Positions 7,292 to 15,049 of a stretch of DNA of 24,972 nucleotides are shown piece after piece. Made by a program: the position numbers and the translations under genes. The notes beneath the pieces were generated by a model. That model had not been told where the DNA came from, searched no databases, and saw only the letters and a program-made list of their open reading frames with translations. How positions within the stretch are numbered: position 1 is the first letter of the stretch; each line of letters starts with the position of its first letter. This DNA comes from Clostridiales bacterium (lineage in GTDB: Bacteria > Bacillota > Clostridia > Oscillospirales > Oscillospiraceae), in contig DQDL01000058.1 in assembly GCA_003533405.1 (NCBI GenBank), positions 27,620 through 52,591 of the forward strand. Direction: 5' to 3'.

Positions 7292-7813
7292 ATGGCACAG
7301 ACCAAAAAGAAAAGCATATTTTTTGTTGTGGGACTCGTAGTGCTTGCAGCGCTCATCGTCATTCTGGCGGCTACGCTGTCGGCGTGCTCCGGCGATGACA
7401 ACGACAAGAACGAACCCACCCCGACCGAGACGGTGCAGCCCGAGGCGACCGCCGAGCCGACTTCGGCCGATGCTTCGACCGTCAACGGCAGCAATGACGC
7501 AGCCGTGAGCGGCAGCAAGGCAGCCGCCGCAAAGCAGCCGACAAAGAGCGGCAGCGGCTCGAACAGCGGCTCGACCGCAAATAACGGCGGCAGCAAGGAT
7601 AACGGCCGCGACAAGATCGATTACATCAAAAACTACGGCGACAATGTCGAAAAGGGCGTCGAGGGCGCAGCGGACGATTTCGTCGGCTCGCTCAAGGACA
7701 TCGGCAATGCCTACGACAAGGGCGATGCCAACGGCATCATGAACACCGTCGGCGACTTTTCCAAGGGTCTCGGCGACTTCCTCGGCGGCGTAAAAGACAG
7801 CATCATCCCCTGA
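7292..7813 (+). CDS. Putative small lipoprotein, low-complexity
   Basis: This 173-residue exported protein has no family I recognise. It has a basic N-terminus, a hydrophobic segment at 9-31 and a lipobox-like LSAC with Cys at about 33, so it is probably a lipoprotein attached to the outer face of the membrane. Residues 35-110 are rich in Thr, Ser, Glu, Pro, Asn and Gly, a flexible spacer as in wall-spanning linkers. Residues 110-173 form a more ordered, Gly/Asp-rich amphipathic domain (DNVEKGVEGAADDF). ACGGAGGG at 7280-7287 supports the start. It is flanked by a terminator and follows the PAP2 gene. The function is unknown. Confidence 0.75.
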   Translation: MAQTKKKSIFFVVGLVVLAALIVILAATLSACSGDDNDKNEPTPTETVQPEATAEPTSADASTVNGSNDAAVSGSKAAAAKQPTKSGSGSNSGSTANNGGSKDNGRDKIDYIKNYGDNVEKGVEGAADDFVGSLKDIGNAYDKGDANGIMNTVGDFSKGLGDFLGGVKDSIIP

Positions 7814-7827
7814 TAATTCAAACGACA

Positions 7828-7859
7828 AACACTCCGTGTTTTTATGCGGAGTGTTTTTT
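7828..7859 (+). terminator. Rho-independent terminator
   Basis: A 9-bp stem (AACACTCCG 7828-7836 with 7847-7855) with a 10-base loop is followed by T6, 15 bases after the lipoprotein stop. Confidence 0.88.
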
Positions 7860-7861
7860 GC

Positions 7862-8388
7862 TATTTGTCTCCTTTTCTTTGTTTTGCCAAAAGAAAAGGA
7901 GCAAAAGAAACGCAACCAAAGGCGCTTAGCCGCCCTTTGGAAACCCGACACAGAAAATTTTCCGACATTCTGTCTATCTGCGCTGCCCTCATCGGTGCAT
8001 ACACCTTAGAGTGAACGCCGTTCCGCCTTGTCAAGCATGTGCATGGCTTGATGTGCAGAACAATAAACGCAAAATTGCTTCTCATTAGTTGCAAACTAAA
8101 CTATAGCTTTGTGTCTAATCAGAAATTCCGAACCTCGACCCAAGCTGCGCACTGAAACGCAGTAAGCACACAAACCTATCGGGGCAGTGCATGCTTTTCG
8201 CACTTACTTAACTGACGCAGTCCGTTAAACGGACGCACTGAAAGCAACTCGCAGAGGATTAAACCTCCGCAGATAAATCGGCCGGTGCACCGATACCCCG
8301 TACCGGGATTCCAAAGGGTGGTTAAACGCCTTTGGCTGCGTTTCTTTTGTAACTTTTCTTTGGCAGAGCAAAGAAAAGTTAATAAATA
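7862..8388. repeat. 527-bp element with 75-bp terminal inverted repeats
   Basis: The terminal repeats at 7872-7946 and 8305-8378 match over about 75 bases with one indel and roughly ten mismatches. A shared TATTT/AAATA lies just outside. Each end is itself built from two palindromes: one A/T-rich (CTTTTCTTT...AAAAGAAAAG) and one around CCAAAGG...CCTTTGG. The interior has more inverted pairs, including GTCCGTTAAACGGAC (8220-8234) and CAAGC...GCTTG near 8032-8050, and no credible gene. It fills the space between the lipoprotein terminator and the oxidoreductase promoter. The best description is a non-autonomous, MITE-like or palindromic intergenic element. No transposase is present. Confidence 0.85.
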
Positions 8389-8451
8389 CCAGCCACCCGT
8401 CAATCTATTGATGCAGTTGTGTTTTTACGCTTTCCCGAAACAGTCAAAAGT

Positions 8452-8480
8452 TTGACATATCGATTTTTCTGTGATATAAC
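8452..8480 (+). promoter_or_regulatory. Strong sigma-A promoter of the oxidoreductase-hypA operon
   Basis: A consensus TTGACA (8452-8457), 17 bases, then TATAAC (8475-8480). The predicted start near 8487 gives a leader of about 56 bases before the ATG at 8543. Confidence 0.82.
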
Positions 8481-8542
8481 TATACCATTAGTTCAGTTGG
8501 TTAGTTTGCAAGAAAAATAAATACATAATAAGGAGATCAATT

Positions 8543-11206
8543 ATGGCACACAGACCGAATATTCTGAAGCTGGCAACCAAGATCAGCCTCGAAAGTCTGA
8601 CCTACACCGGCATCACCTACAATGACCCCGAGTACCGCATTCTCGAGCCTATCGTCGACGACGATATGTGCAAGGTCATGCTCCACATGAAGCTTGACAC
8701 ACCCCGCACCACCGAGGAGCTTGCAAAGCGCTGCAAGGCAAGCGTCGAATGGACCCGTGAGCAGCTTGACAAGCTCAATGTGGCCGGCGTGTGCCGCACA
8801 ATGGAGGGCCTCAACGGCGCAAAGGCCGGCTGGTACTACCCCATTTGGGTGCCCGGCATCATGGAGGGCATCCTCTCGAACAACGAGCAGTGCGAGCGCT
8901 ACCCCGACCTCGGCGCATGCTTTGAGGAGTACACCCGCCGCCGCATCGCAATGGTCGCCCCCGTTCTGCAGAACGGCAAGCAGGGCATGATGTTCATGCG
9001 TGTTATGCCCGTCATGAGCGCCATTGAAAACAACTCCAAGACCGCATCCTATGACGAGGTGCGCACCCTTATCGAGAAGGCGTCGGCCATCTCCGTCGGC
9101 CCCTGCTCCTGCCGTCGTTCCCGCCGCCTCATCGGCGAAGGCTGCGGCCACCTCGAAGAGGATATGTGCATGTACCTCAACGACAACGCCATAAATTACT
9201 CCCGCCTCGGCACTCACCGCCTTATCACCAAGGAGGAGGCTTATGAGATCTTAAAGCGTGCCGAGGACAACGGCCTTGTCCACGAGATAAACCAGACCCC
9301 CGGCTTTGAGGACACCACCGCTATCTGCAACTGCTGCGGCTGCTCGTGCTACGCTCTGCGTATCGCAAACTACTTCCGCTCGGCAAAGTCGATACAGTCC
9401 AACTTCCTTGCCAAGGTCGACAAGAACAAGTGCGTCGCCTGCGGTCAGTGCGTCGAAAACTGCCAGACCAATGCTCTCAAGCTCGGTCAGAAGTGCAGCA
9501 CCGTCGACCCGAAGATCTCCGACGCTTACCATTCCGATAAAGAAATTCCTTGGGATCCCAAGAGCTACAATGTCAACTACCGCACCAACCGCACCGATGT
9601 AATGCCCAGCGGCACCGCACCCTGTAAGGCGGCTTGCCCGGCCCATATCCCCGTTCAGGGCTACCTGAAGTTAGCGGGCGAGGGTCGCTACACCGAGGCA
9701 CTCGAGCTCATCAAGAAGGAGAATCCCTTCCCCGCAGTCTGCGGCCGCATCTGCAATAAGCCCTGCGAAGCCGCCTGCTCCCGTGCGAGCATCGATGACG
9801 CCGTCGCAATCGACGATGTCAAGAAGTTCATCGCCGAGAAGGATCTCGACGCAAAGACCCGCTTCGTTCCGAAGCTGCTCAATCAGATCGGCAGAAAGTA
9901 CGAGGAGAAGATAGCGGTCATCGGCGCGGGCCCTGCCGGCCTGAGCTGCGCATACTACCTCGCCGTTAAGGGCTACCCCGTCACCGTTTACGAGAAGGAA
10001 AAGGAGCTCGGCGGTATGCTCACTCTCGGCATCCCCTCGTTCCGTCTCGAGAAGGATGTCATCAAGGCCGAGATAAAGGTGCTCAAGGATCTGGGCGTGA
10101 AGTTCAAGACCGGCGTTGAGGTCGGCAAGGACATCACCCTCGACAAGCTGCGCAAGGACGGCTTCAAGGCCATCTACCTTGCAGTCGGCGCCTCCAAGGG
10201 CGCAAAGGTCGGCTGCCCGGGCGACGACATGGAAGGCGTTTTCACCGGCATCGACTTCCTGCGTGAGGTCAACCTCGGCAATAAGCCCATGATCGGCAAG
10301 GCGGTCGCAGTCATCGGCGGCGGCAATGTCGCCATCGATGTCGCAAGAGCCGCAGTCCGCCTCGGCGCAAAGACCACGATAGTCTACCGCCGTGACCGTG
10401 ACGCAATGCCCGCAGCGGACGACGAGATAGAAGAAGCCATCGAAGAGGGCGTGAAGTTCAAGTTCCTCGCAGCTCCCGCCGAGATAACCGGCGAGGGCAA
10501 GGCAGCCGAGCTCAAGGTCGAGATCATGGAGCTCAAGGACGGCAAGCCCGTCGGCACCGGCGAGTTCGAGACCATGAAGGTCTCCGCCGTGATCTCCGCA
10601 ATCGGTCAGAAGATCGACCTTGAGGGCATCGAAGGCATCAACACCGGCGCAAAGGGCACCGTTCTCGTCGACGAGTACGGCAGAACCAATGTTGAGGATG
10701 TTTTCGCAGGCGGCGACCTCGTCACCGGCCCGAAGTTTGCCATCGACGCTATCGCAGCAGGCAAGGAAGCGTCCATCTCCATCCACCGCTATGTACATCC
10801 CGGCCAGACCCAGGATCTCGGCCGTGACCACCGTGATTATAAGCCGCTGGATGTCGCAACTCTCGGCATCAACGCAGTCGGCTTTGACAATGCACCCCGC
10901 CAGAAGGCCGCCGGTGCGTCCGCCAAGGAGGCAAAGAAGAGCTTCAAGGATCTGCGCGGAACCCTCACCGAGGAGCAGATCAAGAAGGAAGCCGCCCGCT
11001 GCCTCGGCTGCGGCTGCGTCGTCGTCGACGAGGATATGTGCATCGGCTGCGGCATCTGCACCACCAAGTGCAAGTTTGACGCCATCCACCTTGAGAAGGT
11101 CATGGATCACACCTCTTACAGCTACATGAACACGCTCATGACCGCCGTCGGCAACGCTCCGGCAGCCGCAAGCCGCTTCGTGGCAAAGAAGCTCCTCAAG
11201 AAGTGA
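8543..11206 (+). CDS. FAD/NAD(P) and iron-sulfur oxidoreductase fusion (GltD-like)
   Basis: This 887-residue cytoplasmic redox protein is built from several known modules. Residues 1-290 form an iron-sulfur domain seen in anaerobes: a helical, winged-helix-like start, then PCSCR (187-191), C201 and C209, and CNCCGCSC (262-269). Residues 297-307 are a ferredoxin site (C-x2-C-x2-C-x3-C). Residues 361-412 are the GltD/Fer4_20 iron-sulfur region with six Cys. An FAD-binding GAGPAG lies at 461-466, an NAD(P)-binding GGGNVA at 592-597, and the second FAD motif GGDLVTGP at 723-730. A C-terminal ferredoxin site occupies 820-843. It should move electrons between NAD(P)H, FAD and several 4Fe-4S centres. 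It has no glutaminase domain, and no glutamate synthase large-subunit gene is visible here. AAGGAG lies seven bases before ATG. hypA follows after one base. Confidence 0.88.
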   Translation: MAHRPNILKLATKISLESLTYTGITYNDPEYRILEPIVDDDMCKVMLHMKLDTPRTTEELAKRCKASVEWTREQLDKLNVAGVCRTMEGLNGAKAGWYYPIWVPGIMEGILSNNEQCERYPDLGACFEEYTRRRIAMVAPVLQNGKQGMMFMRVMPVMSAIENNSKTASYDEVRTLIEKASAISVGPCSCRRSRRLIGEGCGHLEEDMCMYLNDNAINYSRLGTHRLITKEEAYEILKRAEDNGLVHEINQTPGFEDTTAICNCCGCSCYALRIANYFRSAKSIQSNFLAKVDKNKCVACGQCVENCQTNALKLGQKCSTVDPKISDAYHSDKEIPWDPKSYNVNYRTNRTDVMPSGTAPCKAACPAHIPVQGYLKLAGEGRYTEALELIKKENPFPAVCGRICNKPCEAACSRASIDDAVAIDDVKKFIAEKDLDAKTRFVPKLLNQIGRKYEEKIAVIGAGPAGLSCAYYLAVKGYPVTVYEKEKELGGMLTLGIPSFRLEKDVIKAEIKVLKDLGVKFKTGVEVGKDITLDKLRKDGFKAIYLAVGASKGAKVGCPGDDMEGVFTGIDFLREVNLGNKPMIGKAVAVIGGGNVAIDVARAAVRLGAKTTIVYRRDRDAMPAADDEIEEAIEEGVKFKFLAAPAEITGEGKAAELKVEIMELKDGKPVGTGEFETMKVSAVISAIGQKIDLEGIEGINTGAKGTVLVDEYGRTNVEDVFAGGDLVTGPKFAIDAIAAGKEASISIHRYVHPGQTQDLGRDHRDYKPLDVATLGINAVGFDNAPRQKAAGASAKEAKKSFKDLRGTLTEEQIKKEAARCLGCGCVVVDEDMCIGCGICTTKCKFDAIHLEKVMDHTSYSYMNTLMTAVGNAPAAASRFVAKKLLKK

Positions 11207-11207
11207 T

Positions 11208-11555
11208 ATGCACGAGATAGGTGTTGTAAAGCAGGTCGTGCGCACGGTCGAAAGCTTCGCCGCCGAGAACGGTGTGAAGAAGATAGACGAGGTCGTTTTG
11301 GATATCGGCGAGCTGTCGCTCATCATCCCGAAGTATGTCGAGGAGATATATCCCGTTGCGACCGAGGGGACGATACTTGAGGGCACGAAGCTCATCATGA
11401 ATGTCATACCCGGCATGGCCGAGTGCGACGACTGCGACGAAATTTTCAATGTCATCGAGCACGAGGGCTACTGCCCGAACTGCGGAAGCTTTGAAAAATC
11501 CATCCTCACCGGTCAGGATTTCACCATAAAAGAGATCCATGTCTCCGAGGAATAA
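11208..11555 (+). CDS. hypA: HypA-like nickel metallochaperone
   Basis: This 115-residue protein belongs to the HypA/HybF family, which hands nickel to [NiFe]-hydrogenase or urease. The N-terminal Met-His-Glu that binds nickel is present. The zinc knuckle is complete: C73-x2-C76 and C89-x2-C92. The start ATG comes one base after the oxidoreductase stop with only a weak ribosome site, so translation is probably coupled. The pairing is unusual. No hydrogenase subunit or other hyp gene is in the window. The protein may serve a hydrogenase encoded elsewhere, or act as a metal or iron-sulfur accessory of the upstream flavoprotein. The family call is firm; the role is open. Confidence 0.85.
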   Translation: MHEIGVVKQVVRTVESFAAENGVKKIDEVVLDIGELSLIIPKYVEEIYPVATEGTILEGTKLIMNVIPGMAECDDCDEIFNVIEHEGYCPNCGSFEKSILTGQDFTIKEIHVSEE

Positions 11556-11558
11556 ACA

Positions 11559-11595
11559 AAAAACCTCACGATTCTGTTGAATCGTGAGGCTTTTT
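11559..11595. terminator. Bidirectional terminator between hypA and the racemase gene
   Basis: A perfect 10-bp stem (11564-11573 with 11580-11589) has a 6-base loop, an A-run on the left and CTTTTT on the right. It serves hypA on the plus strand and the racemase on the minus strand. Confidence 0.9.
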
Positions 11596-11596
11596 C

Positions 11597-12301
11597 TCAC
11601 TTCACCGTGCCGCCGGAGGCGGTGATGGCGGCGAGGGCGAGGGTGAGAGTGGGGTCGAGGTTCGGATAATTTAAATCATACATTTCAAAGGCGGGAGGGA
11701 GCTCCGTGCAGCCGAGGATGAGGGTCTGGGCACCTGCGTCAATGAGGCTGTCCAGCGCCGTGCGGACAGCTTGCGTGTCATAGTCTGAGCGTCCGGCTTT
11801 CACGCCGGAGTATATCATGTCCATGAGCACCGCCTGACCATCGGGGTCGGGGAGGAGCAACTCAATGCCGCTGCCCGCAAAATGGCGCTGATAAATGCCG
11901 CTTTGCACAGCACCGTCGGTGGCGAGAAGTCCTGCCCGAGCAACGCCCCGCCGCTTGAGCTCCTGAACGGTGAGGTCTATCATGTTAAGCACCGGCACAT
12001 GCACTGCGGCCTGCACCTCGTCATAAAAGCAATGTGCCGTGTGACAGGGCATGACAAGCACCTGAGCACCGGCCCGCTCGAGCAGCCGAGCGCTGCTTTG
12101 AAGCTCACGGACGGGACTTTCGCCGCCGGAGAGCAGCGCAGCGGTACGGTCGGGGATGTTGGTGTTCGAGTCAATTATCGTGCGCACATGCGCCTGATCG
12201 CAGTCGGCGAGCGTGTGCTCGACTATCTTACGGTACAGATCGACGGTCGCCAGCGGCCCCATGCCGCCGATCACGCCGACTATCTTTTTCTCGGTTTTCA
12301 T
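11597..12301 (-). CDS. Aspartate/glutamate racemase family protein
   Basis: This 234-residue cytoplasmic enzyme is of the PLP-independent Asp/Glu racemase family, which interconverts L- and D-amino acids with two catalytic Cys. Both are present: C86 in MPCHTAH and C198 in LGCTEL. The N-terminal GVIGGMGPLAT loop is the typical opening of the aspartate racemase/YgeA branch. The first motif has His where most members have Asn (PCNTAH), which may alter substrate preference. AAAGGA lies eight bases before the ATG. It follows the heptad-repeat gene on the same strand, with a hairpin in between. It could supply D-aspartate or D-glutamate for the cell wall; the exact substrate is not determinable. 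Confidence 0.87.
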   Translation of the reverse strand: MKTEKKIVGVIGGMGPLATVDLYRKIVEHTLADCDQAHVRTIIDSNTNIPDRTAALLSGGESPVRELQSSARLLERAGAQVLVMPCHTAHCFYDEVQAAVHVPVLNMIDLTVQELKRRGVARAGLLATDGAVQSGIYQRHFAGSGIELLLPDPDGQAVLMDMIYSGVKAGRSDYDTQAVRTALDSLIDAGAQTLILGCTELPPAFEMYDLNYPNLDPTLTLALAAITASGGTVK

Positions 12302-12321
12302 ATCGTTATCCTTTTAAACGC

Positions 12322-12348
12322 AAAGCTCCCGCAAGCTGCGGGAGCTTT
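12322..12348 (-). terminator. Intercistronic hairpin, possible terminator or attenuator
   Basis: A perfect 12-bp stem (AAAGCTCCCGCA 12322-12333 with 12337-12348) has a 3-base loop. On the minus strand the tail is TTT-GCG-TTTT, so termination may be partial. It sits six bases after the stop of the gene at 12354 and 20 bases before the racemase start. Confidence 0.65.
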
Positions 12349-12353
12349 AAAAA

Positions 12354-13670
12354 TCAAGCTGCTTCAGGTTTCTCGGTCAGGCACACGCCGACGGCGGTGA
12401 ACACGGCGGCGGCAAACGCAAGCGAGTGCACCGAGCCGAACACGACAGAGGCGATAAGGCTCACGGCACCGAGTGCGGCAGCGGCGACTGCGAGCGTTGT
12501 CGCAGGCTTGAGCTTGCCCTTTTTGAGCTTCACGAGCGCAATTATGGCAATGACGATGGCAAGCATGTACGCAGCATATGTGACGGAGTAGGACACGGTG
12601 GCACGAATGTACTCGCCGTGCAGCTTGCTTTCGTGCGCCTGTGCAGATGCAAGGATAGCCGCATTGTCATCCTCGGCACTGCCGTAGCCTGCATCGATGA
12701 GCTTTTCACGGCTGCGCTGAGCCTTCTCGGCAATGGTCTCGTACTCCTTGAGCTTGTCGCTGCGGGCTTCCAGCTCTTCCTTGGTCTTGTCAAGCTCGGC
12801 TCGCTTATCGGTGAGCGCCTTCTGCTCGGCATCGAGCTTTTCCTGCCCGCCGCTTATCTCCTTTTGAAGCTTGCTGACCTGCTTTTCACCTGCATCGAGC
12901 TGCGATTTTGCACTGTCAAGCTCCGACTGACCCTTCTCGAGCTGCGACTTTGCGCTGTCGAGCTGAGCCTTGGCTTTTTCGGCCTGATCGAGCTGCTCTT
13001 TTGCGGTGTCCAGCTGCTTTTTTGCGCTGTCGAGCTGCGACTTCATTTCAGCCAGCGAATCATCGGTGACTATTTGACCGGTCGTTGCGCTTACCATCGT
13101 GAGCGCCATGATATGGGGAACGCCCTTATCCTCAAGATCGGAAATGGCCTTGGTGAGCTTGTTATAAGCCGCCGCACTCTGGTCATACTGGCTTTTTGCG
13201 CTGCTATAAGCGCTCTTTGCCTTGTCGAGCTCCTTGAGCTGTGCCTCACCCTCGTTCACGGTCTTCCAGCCCTCGTCGAGCTGAGTCTTGCCGCTGTTGT
13301 ATGCAGTCTTGCCGGAGGAAACTGCGTCCTTCGTGACATTATACTGCGCAAGCTTTTGGTTATAGCTCATGACATCCTCATCGAACTTGACCTCCTGCGC
13401 ATCGCAGTCGGCAACGGCCTTGTCATAGGCCGCCTTGTCCTCATCGTAGGACGCCTTTTCGCTGTCGTAATCGACTTTGCCGTCGGTAAGCTTCTTGTCG
13501 TTTTCCGACAGGGTGTCGACAATGGCCTTGAAATCGTTATACTCGCCCTGTACCTGCCTGAGCTCAAGCTTGTCATCGGATTTGTTGAGGATGCCGACCA
13601 TGAAGGCGACAACGAGCAGGATGACGGCGATAACGAGAGAAATCGTTCTGAATTGTTGTTTTCCGAGCAT
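12354..13670 (-). CDS. Second heptad-repeat membrane protein (paralogue of the one at 697-2571)
   Basis: This is a 438-residue membrane protein with the same plan as the product at 697-2571: an N-terminal membrane helix (10-28), a coiled-coil arm (about 50-180), a non-repetitive tip (180-207), a second arm (207-325), and three membrane helices (362-382, 390-411, 414-430). It lacks the long cytoplasmic tail. The heptads are richer in Ser, Asp and Tyr (e.g. LDSAKSQLDAG) and less uniform at the DNA level, so the two genes are old relatives rather than a recent duplication. GAGGTGA lies before the ATG. It has its own promoter and no transporter beside it. The function is unknown. A partner for an MMPL protein encoded elsewhere, or a free-standing envelope rod, are possibilities. 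Confidence 0.78.
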   Translation of the reverse strand: MLGKQQFRTISLVIAVILLVVAFMVGILNKSDDKLELRQVQGEYNDFKAIVDTLSENDKKLTDGKVDYDSEKASYDEDKAAYDKAVADCDAQEVKFDEDVMSYNQKLAQYNVTKDAVSSGKTAYNSGKTQLDEGWKTVNEGEAQLKELDKAKSAYSSAKSQYDQSAAAYNKLTKAISDLEDKGVPHIMALTMVSATTGQIVTDDSLAEMKSQLDSAKKQLDTAKEQLDQAEKAKAQLDSAKSQLEKGQSELDSAKSQLDAGEKQVSKLQKEISGGQEKLDAEQKALTDKRAELDKTKEELEARSDKLKEYETIAEKAQRSREKLIDAGYGSAEDDNAAILASAQAHESKLHGEYIRATVSYSVTYAAYMLAIVIAIIALVKLKKGKLKPATTLAVAAAALGAVSLIASVVFGSVHSLAFAAAVFTAVGVCLTEKPEAA

Positions 13671-13693
13671 TAGATCACCTCATTGATGCACAG

Positions 13694-13722
13694 ATTATAT
13701 TACAAATCAAGTATTAACTCAA
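13694..13722 (-). promoter_or_regulatory. Sigma-A promoter of the heptad-repeat gene
   Basis: On the minus strand TTGAGT (13722-13717), a 17-base spacer and a perfect TATAAT (13699-13694) end 23 bases before the start codon. Confidence 0.72.
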
Positions 13723-13763
13723 CAACATTTTGTAAAGAAATAAATATGAAAGAAGCTGTGGAA

Positions 13764-13792
13764 TTTTTGCCATTGATATGATAAAATATAAT
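13764..13792 (+). promoter_or_regulatory. Possible promoter of the M29 aminopeptidase operon
   Basis: TATAAT is present at 13787-13792. The best -35 at 17 bases is a poor TTTTTG (13764-13769), while TTGCCA (13767) is too close at 14 bases. The -10 is convincing and the -35 is not. Confidence 0.4.
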
Positions 13793-13821
13793 CTCAAATC
13801 GTTAATGAGGAAGTTTTTAAT

Positions 13822-15048
13822 ATGGACGCAAAAAAAATAAGGGGCTATGCCGAGCTTATCGTGCGCACGGGTGCTGCCGTGCAGCCCGGGCAGGATGTCG
13901 TCGTGTGCGCCGAGCTCGACCAGCCGGGCTTCGTTGAGCTCATCGTCGAGGAGTGCTACAAGGCGGGCGCTGCTCAGGTGCGTGTCGAGTGGTCGCATCA
14001 GGCGCTTCAGCTTCTGCATGTAAAGTACCAAAGCGTCGAGCGCCTCGGCACCATGGCCGAGTGGGAAAGACAGAAGCTGCTCCACCGTGCCGAGACGCTG
14101 CCTGCGATGATATATCTTGAGTCGTCCGACCCGAGCGGGCTTGACGGCATGGATCAGGAAAAGTGGGGCAAATCGGTGCAGATGCGCTGGAAGGTCATAA
14201 AGCCCATCCGTGATTCGATGGACAACAAGTACCAGTGGGTCATTGCGGCCGTGCCCGGCAGGGCGTGGGCAAGAAAGGTATTCCCCGATATTCCCGAGGA
14301 CGAGGCGGTCGAGAAGCTGTGGGAGGCGATACTGTATACCTCCCGTGCCGACGGCGACGGCATTTCCGCTTGGCGTGAGCACAACGCAGACCTCAAGCAC
14401 CGCTGCGATTATTTAAACAGCCTCGACCTGCGCTCACTGCACTACTCGTCCTCAAACGGCACGGACTTCACCGTGCAGCTCATCCCCGAGGCGCAGTTTC
14501 TTGCAGGTTCGGAGAAAACTCTCGGCGCCGGAGTTGAGTTTAACCCCAACATCCCCAGCGAGGAGGTCTTTACAAGCCCCATGAAGGGCAAGGCCGAGGG
14601 CATCGTGTATTCAACCCGTCCGCTGTCGTACCGCGGCGTTATGATAGAAAACTTTTCGATCCGCTTTGAAAACGGCAGGGTAGTCGAGGTTCACGCCGAG
14701 AAAAACGAGGATGCGCTCAAGACCATGGTCGCCATGGACGAGGGCTCTGCCATGCTCGGCGAGTGCGCTCTCGTACCCTATGACAGCCCGATAAGAAACA
14801 GCGAGCTTATGTTTTACAACACCCTGTTTGACGAAAACGCCGCCTGCCACCTTGCACTCGGCGAGGGCTTTACAAACTGCGTAAAGGACTACGACAAATA
14901 CACTCTTGAGCAGTGCCGTGAAATGGGCATAAACTCCTCGATGATACACGAGGACTTCATGATAGGCTCGCAGGATCTTAGCATCGTCGGCACCTGTGCA
15001 AACGGCGAAAAGGTCGCTATCTTCAAAGAGGGGAACTGGGCTTTTTAA
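13822..15048 (+). CDS. M29 family metallo-aminopeptidase
   Basis: This 408-residue cytoplasmic aminopeptidase is of family M29 (thermophilic aminopeptidase T / AmpS / PepS), which removes N-terminal residues from peptides using two metal ions. All family metal ligands are visible at the expected places: Glu in NIPSEEVFTSP (243-253), E314 in GECALVP, H343 in NAACHLALG, and H376 and D378 in MIHEDFMIGS. The length is that of the family. A GAGGAAG site precedes the ATG. The six-helix membrane protein gene begins one base after its stop, so it heads a three-gene operon. Its two partners are uncharacterised, and nothing ties the peptidase to them beyond transcription. Confidence 0.92.
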   Translation: MDAKKIRGYAELIVRTGAAVQPGQDVVVCAELDQPGFVELIVEECYKAGAAQVRVEWSHQALQLLHVKYQSVERLGTMAEWERQKLLHRAETLPAMIYLESSDPSGLDGMDQEKWGKSVQMRWKVIKPIRDSMDNKYQWVIAAVPGRAWARKVFPDIPEDEAVEKLWEAILYTSRADGDGISAWREHNADLKHRCDYLNSLDLRSLHYSSSNGTDFTVQLIPEAQFLAGSEKTLGAGVEFNPNIPSEEVFTSPMKGKAEGIVYSTRPLSYRGVMIENFSIRFENGRVVEVHAEKNEDALKTMVAMDEGSAMLGECALVPYDSPIRNSELMFYNTLFDENAACHLALGEGFTNCVKDYDKYTLEQCREMGINSSMIHEDFMIGSQDLSIVGTCANGEKVAIFKEGNWAF

Positions 15049-15049
15049 G

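Noticed and set aside
7861..8403. Two small minus-strand open frames (7861-8094 and 8176-8403)
   Set aside because: They lie across the inverted ends and interior of the repeat element and their ends mirror each other. No ribosome site. They are typical spurious ORFs of such elements.
8488..8505. Sequence TTAGTTCAGTTGGTTAG resembling a tRNA D-arm
   Set aside because: No acceptor stem, anticodon arm or TPsiC arm can be found around it. It lies in the oxidoreductase leader and is most likely chance or a tiny remnant.
9671..11455. 594-codon minus-strand open frame opposite the oxidoreductase and hypA
   Set aside because: It is a shadow produced by GC-rich third positions. It runs through two genes with clear cofactor motifs on the plus strand.
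12426..13673. 415-codon plus-strand open frame opposite the second heptad-repeat gene
   Set aside because: A Leu-rich antisense of the coiled-coil repeats, without its own start signals.
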